A DNA stretch of 64,000 nucleotides from Desmodesmus armatus. Taxonomy: Eukaryota > Chlorophyta > Chlorophyceae > Sphaeropleales > Scenedesmaceae. Numbering within the stretch: the stretch's first letter is position 1; each line of letters opens with the position of its first letter. The translations under genes and the position numbers were made by a program. The stretch is taken from contig VIIQ02000005.1 in the NCBI GenBank assembly GCA_007449985.2, positions 992,001 to 1,056,000 of the forward strand. The letters run 5' to 3'. Shown here in pieces: positions 56,770 through 64,000 of this stretch. The notes under the pieces are model-generated. The model was not told the DNA's origin. It ran no database searches and saw only the letters and a list, made by a program, of their open reading frames with translations.

Positions 56770-57508
56770 GGTGGCCTGCTTGGTCCCGTGAGGACCCGAT
56801 CACCCACGTTTGGATCTTTCCCAGACTGATGTTGCAGCGTGATGGTTTTATATACACAAACCAGACTGCATGGTACCTCTCGGTGCCGGGCCACTGCCTG
56901 CCACTGCTGCAAACTCAGCTGGGCACCAGACTGCGCAAAGACACGCGAACGATACCGGAACTTATGTGCCTAAATGGTTTTTTCCAGATAGATACAGCGC
57001 ACGTCGTGGTTCAAGCAATATCACTCTCAACAAGGCAAACCCGAAGGACGAGGGAATGAGGATGCATATGTGTGCAAAAACGTTCCTGCACAGACCAAAT
57101 GACGCAGTGGGGGGTGACGACAGCTGAAAGCCCTCCTTATTTTGGTCAAAGTAACTGCAAAAAAACTGCTTTGCGTAGCTCTTTGTAAGAAGGGCGCATT
57201 GCAAACGCTGTACGTTGCTTTGATTCCTCAGGTTCTTGTAGCTTGCTGGGTCAGAGCTGGGCTCCCCTGGCCTGGTGGCAACCTGTGAGGATGTGCATGT
57301 CTACCTCCACAGTGCCAACTGGCCCACGAGAGTGTGTGCCTTGCTGCAATCCACCATTCAGCCTGCCCAAGACTGTCACTATTCCCATCACACAGTGAAT
57401 GGTTGAACCGCACGCCAGGCCAGCAACAAGCCTCCAGGCTGGCAATGCGCACAAAAGCACCACCAGGCAGCCTAGAGCCTTTTCAAGCTCCAAACACAAG
57501 CACAACTC
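56770..57508. other. Spacer between WNK start and coiled-coil gene stop
   Basis: About 740 bp, including the WNK promoter and the 3' UTR of the next gene. No gene, RNA or repeat is recognised. Confidence 0.45.
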
Positions 57509-60500
57509 TTACACTGTGTCAAGGTCCTGCAGCATGGCCTCCCAGGCACAGGCCCACTGATGCTCCTGCGTCGTCCAAGCATATAGATCTGCCTTGAGGG
57601 CTGCCACTGACGCATGTGCCAGGTGTGCCTGCACCTGCTGCACTGCGGCCCTATGCGCCAACACCACAGCCCGGTGACACACTGTGTCCAGCCCACACAC
57701 CACCACAGGCTCGGCAAGTGGCCCAGGCGCTGTCGTCTGAGCAGCCACAGGAGGTTGGGTTGATGGGCCGTTGGATGGCGCTGCTGTGGCGGCTTTGGGT
57801 GCCCCGCTGGCAGCCGGCTTGTTGTGCCCTGCGGATAGACACAAGCATGCTGCCAATCAGCCTGTCAAACGGCACTGCTGGCCCATAATGCAGTTCACAC
57901 CCTGCTAAACCAGAAGCAACACCATTCTATGCACACACACACCCCGCTGCGCAGACCACACCTGACAGTTGCAGTCCTGCCGTACCTGGTGCTGGTGTGA
58001 CTGACGGCCCCACTGTTGGCGGGGCTGGCACTGACGGAGTTGCAACAAGTGCTGCCTGATCATCTGCCGTCCAGCCCAGGGTGGCCAGCGCCAACCCATC
58101 GTGGTGCAGCTGCCAGCTGACATGCGCAAAGGGTCTGCTGCCTGCCACAGGGGGGCTTGCAACTCCTGCACCTGTGACTGCTGCTCCTGCTGCTCCTGCT
58201 GCTCCAGCTGCTGCTGTGGTTGCTGCTGCATCACCACCTGGCTTGGCGGCTTTGTTGGCCGCTGCCAGCTTGGGAGCCTGCGCACTTGATGCTGCACCTG
58301 CGTCCACACAAGTACATGATACTCAGTGTGCAGTGCGCAGCATGTTGAGACGGCCGCTTGCACTGTATGTCACACAACTGTTGTGACACGAACGTATCCC
58401 ATATGTCCCCGTGACGTCAGACGGGACGTCTGACACGTCCTACCAAGATCTTGGTAAACAGTTGCACAATCAGTGCCTGCAAAACCCCCATTTGTCCGCA
58501 TTACTGCATGCCGGCCTTACTCCTCCTCCAGCCAGGATCCCCTGCAGCTGAGCCTCCCTGCCAACCCCTCGTCACCCCACCCACCTGCAGGCTGTGCTGC
58601 ATCCTGTGCAGCAGCCAGGCTGCTGAGTGCCTCTAGGCTGAGCCGCTGCAGGGTGCTGAGCGAGTCATCCCCCTCAGGTGCAGGGACCAGGTCAGCCGGC
58701 AGCACACAGCCGTCCAGCAGGGCCAGCAGCAGGCGGGACGTGTCGGCCACTGCTGCTGCCAGCTGCTGCGCATGACTTTGTGTGAGGCCAAGGCAGGCGG
58801 TGGCACAGCTGGAGGTGAGGGCAGCTGCAGCCTGCTGCCGAGCTGCCTCAGCAGCCTTCAGGGCCTCTAGCTCAGCTCGCCTGGTATGACGCAAAGTGGG
58901 GGGGGGGGGGGGGCGGCGGCAGGGGTGGAATCACAGCTTTGTTTCTGCTGTTGCATCCAGCTTATATGACAGCATCATAACAGCATGCCGCGTGATGATG
59001 GTACACACATGGCAGAGTCCAGTGCCTAAGCATTGACCGCCTTGGACCTAGCCTGGAGTGCTCTGCTGGCCACACAGTGCGCTAACATAGTCTGCATCAC
59101 TGCATGGCCACCCCATCACACTGGCCCAGGATCTTCTGGAGTGACGGCAGCCAGGTCATACAGTACCACAGCAGGAGCTGCAGCCTCACCTGGCCATACT
59201 CAACATGCTGGGGTGCAGGCTGTGCTTGTGCTTCTCCAGCTGCCGCTCCAGCTGCTGCCGCTGCACAAGGAAGCCACTCCACAGCTGCTGCCGCTGGTCA
59301 GCTGACAGCTGCAGCAGGTGCTGCGTCAGCAGAGAAACAGCAGCTGCAGGGACACGCTCCAGCAGCCTGTAGGCCTGGACCACCTATGACAGCAGCAGCC
59401 CACCTGCAAACTTGGCAAGATACTCCAGCCACTCGGCGCTATGCATCCAAAGTTGTTACTGGCACTGGTCTAAGCAGAGGCACCTGCAGGTAAAAGTCCT
59501 GTTTCAGGCAAGGACTGCTCGGCGCTACTGTGGCAGGGCTGGTGCACAAGGCTTGGCCTGTAGGCACGCCTCACCTGCACCCGCAAGTGCTTGACAGCTG
59601 CCTTCATGTGCTCCTGCAGCATCTGCCTGAGCCCAGACATGACACCATCAACACTGGACATCAGCTCCGGAAGAGTGGGTGCTATGCGGGCAGGGTAGCG
59701 GACGGGCCGAGCAGCCTCCTGCACAGCATGCAACAGCGCGCCGCACAGCATGTTGGTGGCACCGGGAACTGAGCTATGCATCGCAAGGGCATGACGACGT
59801 CACTTCTACAAGCAACAAACAGACAGTGCACTGTGGAAGCCAGACAGCAACAGATAGGCAGACCATGTGTAAGGCCCCCAACACCAAGACAGTGGGGTGT
59901 GCTACACCCCATGGGCCATGATAGCCCATGCCACACGGGAAACAGTCGTCTGAGTGTGCCAGCTAAGCCGACCCGACCACAAAGCCAAGCTAGCCAGCTT
60001 GAATGCTTCACCTGCCAGGCAGTGCCACTGGGGCCCATGCTCACTCACCTTTGCAGCATAGTAGGCCTTAGCAGGGACCTCAACCTCCTGCTTTGAGGCA
60101 CCAATGATGGATGCTATGTGCTTCTCCAAGGGCACAACCGGAGCTTCAGCTGCAGCAGGACCGCCAACACCCCCTGCAGCTGCTAGTGCTGCCGCTGCTG
60201 CGGCGGCCGCTGCGTTTGATGCGGCTGCGGCACCATGTGCTGCCTTACCACCAGCTGCACTGGGAGTCCTTCCTCCTTTGGCTGCAGGCTTGCCTCCGCT
60301 TTGACTGTTGCCCTTCGCCGCAGCCTGTGGAGTTGCAGCTCTTGAAGTAGGAAGTGGGCTGCTGGTGGGGGCTGCTGTAGCGGCTTTACCGTCCTGCTGC
60401 GCTGCCAAGGGCTGCAACTCACTCAGGATGGTGGCCTCAACAGACTGAGCTGGGACACTGCTTGATTGCAGCATGTCAAGAACCTGAAACAGCAGATGTG

Positions 60501-63500
60501 ACGCAGCAGTGCGTTGTTCTCAGCATTCCAGCCATGTGCCAATCATGCCATGACGATTGGTCTCTCCCCTATGTTTACAGCCTGTGCATGCTGTCAAGAC
60601 AACTGCACGTTCATGTTGTGGTACAAAACAACATGCGTGTGTAGCTCACCTGGCTTTGCCTCAGCAGCTGGTGCCGCAGCTTGCTGACACACCCCAACAG
60701 CTGCTGGCACTCGTCCTTGGCTGTGCCTGGCACAGCCCCAGCGCCTGTGCTGATTGCGGCTGGGCTCCCTGCTTGCGCTGCCTTGCCCAGGTGTCCCTGC
60801 AACTCCGCCAGCAGCTGGTCTATGCTCTCAGCTGCCTGAGTGTTGGCACCCAGCTGTGCTGCTGCCTTCTTCCTGGCACCCTCAACTTTCTGTGCCAGCA
60901 ACTCCACGAGTGCCATGTCCTGCTTGTGTGACGGCAGCAGGGCCTCAATGGTGTCCTGTGCGCTTTGGATGCTGTTCGTCAGCTCTGTGTGCAGTGCTGC
61001 CAGCTGTGCTTGCTGCTGTATCTGTTGCTGGGACACGTATGTGTGCAGCGCAGCCAGGTTAGCCCTGTGTGCTGTCAGGCTGGCCTCAGCATACTTGCCA
61101 CCATCTGCAAGCATAAAACAGGCACACCAATATTGGTATTAATACCAGGCTAGTTGTACGCGCAGAACAAACAACGAGTCATTGGCCATGAGGCTATTTC
61201 CGTCAGACGGCCCTGCAAGTGCTGAGGACGCATACAGTGCAGCCCGGCCCTGCAAGTCCTGAGGGCGCCCTCAGGGCTTCCCCAGTGGAGTGCAGGTCCA
61301 GAAGGAGAGAATGGATGTGCATACTAACCTGCAAATGACTTGAGGGGCTCAGCCTCAAAGGCTGTGCTGGTGGCTGCCAAGCTGCTGCAGGTCTCGTCCA
61401 CTGTGTGCCGTAGATCCTGCATGCGCTGCTCCAGCTGCTTGTCGAGCTTCACCCTCAGCGCCTGCGCCTCCCTCCAGCAGATGTCGATGCCCTTGCTGCT
61501 GAGGGCATTGCCCAGTAGCCGCTCGTAGTCCAGAAGCTTGCTGCACCATGCCGCAGCATCTGCCCGCAGGGCCAGCACAGCCGCATCCACCTGTGCAGCC
61601 TGCTGCTGCACCGCCTTCTCCTGCGCCTTGAGATGGCTGTCCACCCGCCGCCGTTGAGCAACGAGCTCCGCACTCCTGACAACACGGACCTGCAGGAACA
61701 GCCGGCACATATCACCATGCCATGACGGGCGGCCCGTCCCGTACACTGAGTGTATGCATGCTGCTGGCAACAGCATGCTCCAAAGGGCAATGCTGGTAAA
61801 TTGCTGGTGCCAGTGCAAAATACTGTATTTAGATGTCCTTCAGCATCCTAGAAGGGCAAAATCTGAGTGTGCGTGTCTCATGTGTTGCGCAACCAAAAGC
61901 ATCCTGCACCCACCTCCTCCTCTATGCGCCCAGCCCTTGGCCGGTGTGCCCTAATGCGGCCATCAAGCTCCTCTGTCAGCAGCACCTCCATCTGCTCAGC
62001 CCAGGACTCTGCACCGCCCTGCACGCGCCCTGCAAACGATTCGGCCTCCAGCAGCATGCTTGCCTGCGCAGACGTGCAGGACAGCAGGACACGCCAAAAG
62101 GTCAGCACAGGATGCCACCTTCAGGGCTCTTGAATTCAAGTCTAGGGCTGCAACAAACATCTCAACAATATAAAGTGAAGTGTTGCTAGGCGTTCATGAC
62201 AAATGGTGATCACAGTATGCCATGACAAAGGCAATCACTGGTCATGACAACCATCACCACACCTGAAGCTCCTGCAAGCCTTCGCTGATGGTGTCGTCAG
62301 GTGTGCGCAGGTCCATGCAGAGCGCAACAGCTCCGCTGCTCATAGGGCATGGCGGCTGAGCAGCGGCAGCTGCATACGCCGCAGCCTCCGCTGCTGCCGC
62401 CGCTGCAGCCGCTTCTGCTGCTCTTGCCGCCTCCTCTGCTGCTGCAGCTTCTGCCTGTTGCTGCTTTGTCAGCTTGCCTGCAGGAGGTGCCTTCGCCCCT
62501 GATGCTGACGTGGTTGGTGCTGGCGCTTCGGCCTGGGCTGCTGCTGTGCTGTGGCCTGGAGGCTCCGGCTGTGCTGACTGCTGTTGTGCAGGGGTGCTGC
62601 CGGGCTGCATGTGGCTGAACTGCGACAGCCATGGCTTGGGTGTTGCATCCAGCAGCCCCTGCCACAGATCGTGCAGCTGGTTATACAAGCTGCCTGTGGG
62701 CAGCTGCACCTGGCCATGCACAGGCTGACCTGGATGCTGCTCACCTTGGCCAGGACTGCCCGCACCTGCAGCGGTGGCAACTGCTGCTACACTGGCTGCT
62801 GCAGACCCAGCTGCAGAGGAAGGTGCAGCCTGGCTGCTACCCGAACCCGCTGCAGTGCCTGCTGCTTGCAGCAGTGGCTGTACATGCATCATCCCGCACA
62901 GCAGCTTGATGTACATGTCATCCCTGTTTTTCACCTGCCCTGGGTAAGCCCTCACTGCTGCTACTGCAGCTGCCGCATGGCCCCTGTAGCCCGCTTGTAT
63001 GGCTGCCAGTGCTTGCAGGGCTGCCTCCAGCCGCGCATCCAACTCCTTCTCATCACAGCCCTGGCTCAGCAGCTGCACAGCAGCTTCCAACGCAGCCTCA
63101 CGAGCTGCATCCTCCGCGCCAAACTGCTGCACGGAGTCCCTCAGCGCTGCCTTGATGCTGGACTCGGCCGCAGTGGTGGAGGCCTTGTGCTGCTCAAACA
63201 GGCCGACCAAGCTGCTGAGCCAGCTGCTGAGCACCTCAACCCCCAGCTGCCACTCTGCTGCCTGGCGCTCAAGGTATGTGGTGGCACACTGCAGCAGGGC
63301 CTGCGCTCCTGCCTGCCTCGCCTGCAGGACTGGCTGGACCTCCTGGATGAGGAGCTGCTCTATGTCACTGTCTGACAGGCCCTTGTAGCCCAGCACCTCA
63401 GACCTCAACGCAGCCAGCTGTGCCTGGACCTGAGCAGCACAGTGCAACACAGTACAGCAAAGCAGTTGGTGATGTAAAACCTGGATCAGCACAAGGACAA

Positions 63501-64000
63501 CACAACCCCAGCACAACTGCCAGTGTTGCACAACTGACAGTGTCGGCGTACATCTACCACGTCGCTGCAGCTGCAACACAGGGTGATGCACCAAGTCCCT
63601 TTCAAATGGTCCTGCAACCTTCAGCACAGTCACTCTGCTCACCTGCTCGTCGAACCCATACTCCTGCTGCTGCAGGTCGTGCAGGTAGTCACTGAGCCGC
63701 TGCCTCCAGCTGCTGACCCACTGCTTACCCTCGCCCACCCAACTGCTGACTGCCTGTGAGTTCAAGTGGGGTGGGCCCAGCTGCCGCAGGCGCTGGCACA
63801 GCTTAATTAGCTGTGAGTGCGCTTCCTGCTGGCTGTCCCGTAGCTGCGCAAACAGCTGCAGCCGCTCAGGGGGCTCTGAGAGGTCCTGCGTGATGTGCTG
63901 ACAGAACATGGTTACTGCATGCCTGCTGCGCAAGGTGCGCCACGCCTCGCATGCTGCCTGCCAGCGCTTGTGCCGCGCCTGTTCCTGCAGGACTGCATCT
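57509..64000 (-). CDS. Large coiled-coil protein, possibly CCDC180-like (DUF4455/DUF4456), 5' partial
   Basis: Exons, 5' to 3': (>64000)-63643, 63429-62263, 62063-61914, 61689-61329, 61104-60650, 60483-60045, 59768-59575, 59383-59190, 58880-58585, 58297-57986 and 57828-57509; phases agree throughout when the sixth exon uses the donor after GTGA. The gene starts beyond the right edge. Most of the protein is heptad-rich coiled coil (for example LAALRSEVLGYKGLSDSDIE; VAQRRRVDSHLKAQEKAVQQ; LLERVPAAAVSLLTQHLLQL), broken by Ala/Gly/Pro-rich linkers. The first visible exon has WRTLRSRHAVTMFCQH followed by PPERLQLFAQL, which resembles the DUF4455 region of CCDC180, a cilium-associated protein. I am not certain of this. 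It could be another axonemal or cytoskeletal coiled-coil protein. Confidence 0.7.
58898..58913. repeat. 16-base G tract in an intron of the coiled-coil gene
   Basis: A pure G16 run lies just upstream (minus strand) of exon 58880-58585, inside the intron near the acceptor, where it reads as a C-rich polypyrimidine tract. Similar C runs occur at 6815-6826 and 36245-36260. These are prone to length errors in sequencing. Confidence 0.85.

Overview
The window is nuclear DNA of a eukaryote, most likely a chlorophyte green alga. The genes are dense with GT-AG introns and micro-exons, there are many CTG/GCA-coded Gln and Ala runs, and several proteins are typical of the green lineage: an x-type plastid thioredoxin, a Kelch-PP1 phosphatase of the BSL class, a WNK kinase, a GPR1/FUN34/YaaH acetate-type transporter and a TauE/SafE exporter. 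Genus cannot be decided from the sequence. I joined exons by hand from splice signals, reading phase and conserved motifs. In the models where I could test it, exon lengths sum to a multiple of three.

Layout. 1-9396 (minus): a long secreted mosaic lectin gene, 3' end outside the window. It encodes a signal peptide, bulb-type lectin, two C-type lectin domains, about ten sushi-like modules, EGF and a Link-like domain. Every module is flanked by phase-1 introns, and a SINE with a 7-bp target duplication sits inside one sushi exon. 9791-16991 (plus): a divergently transcribed secreted vanadium-haloperoxidase/PAP2-type enzyme with C-terminal repeats of possible jacalin-like type. 17247-18098: a possible tiny secreted cysteine-rich peptide. 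18568-20895 (minus): Pol I-type 5'-3' exonuclease. 23233-24910 (minus): LarB/PurE-like protein. 25368-26351 (plus): FAM241/DUF4605-like small membrane protein. 27704-28812 (minus): thioredoxin x. 29108-34998 (plus): BSL-type Kelch phosphatase. 36287-39123 (minus): TauE/SafE. 39655-41908 (minus): WLM (Wss1-like) protease with an apparent one-base frameshift, with a MITE just upstream. 43703-44992 (minus): GFY transporter. 45889-49559 (minus): SNW/SKIP spliceosome protein. 51615-56769 (minus): WNK kinase. 57509 to the right edge (minus): long coiled-coil protein, possibly CCDC180-like.

The two left-hand secreted genes share a 394-bp divergent promoter region and could act together at the cell surface or wall. 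Most of the rest are unrelated housekeeping, organellar or signalling genes. Mobile DNA is sparse but informative: one SINE in a coding exon, one MITE with about 39-bp inverted repeats, and two copies of a very short inserted sequence flanked by 12-15 bp direct repeats.

Most interesting for follow-up: the animal-like, class 1-1 exon-shuffled lectin with its SINE break, the haloperoxidase fusion, the tiny insertions with target-site duplications, and the internally repetitive MITE.
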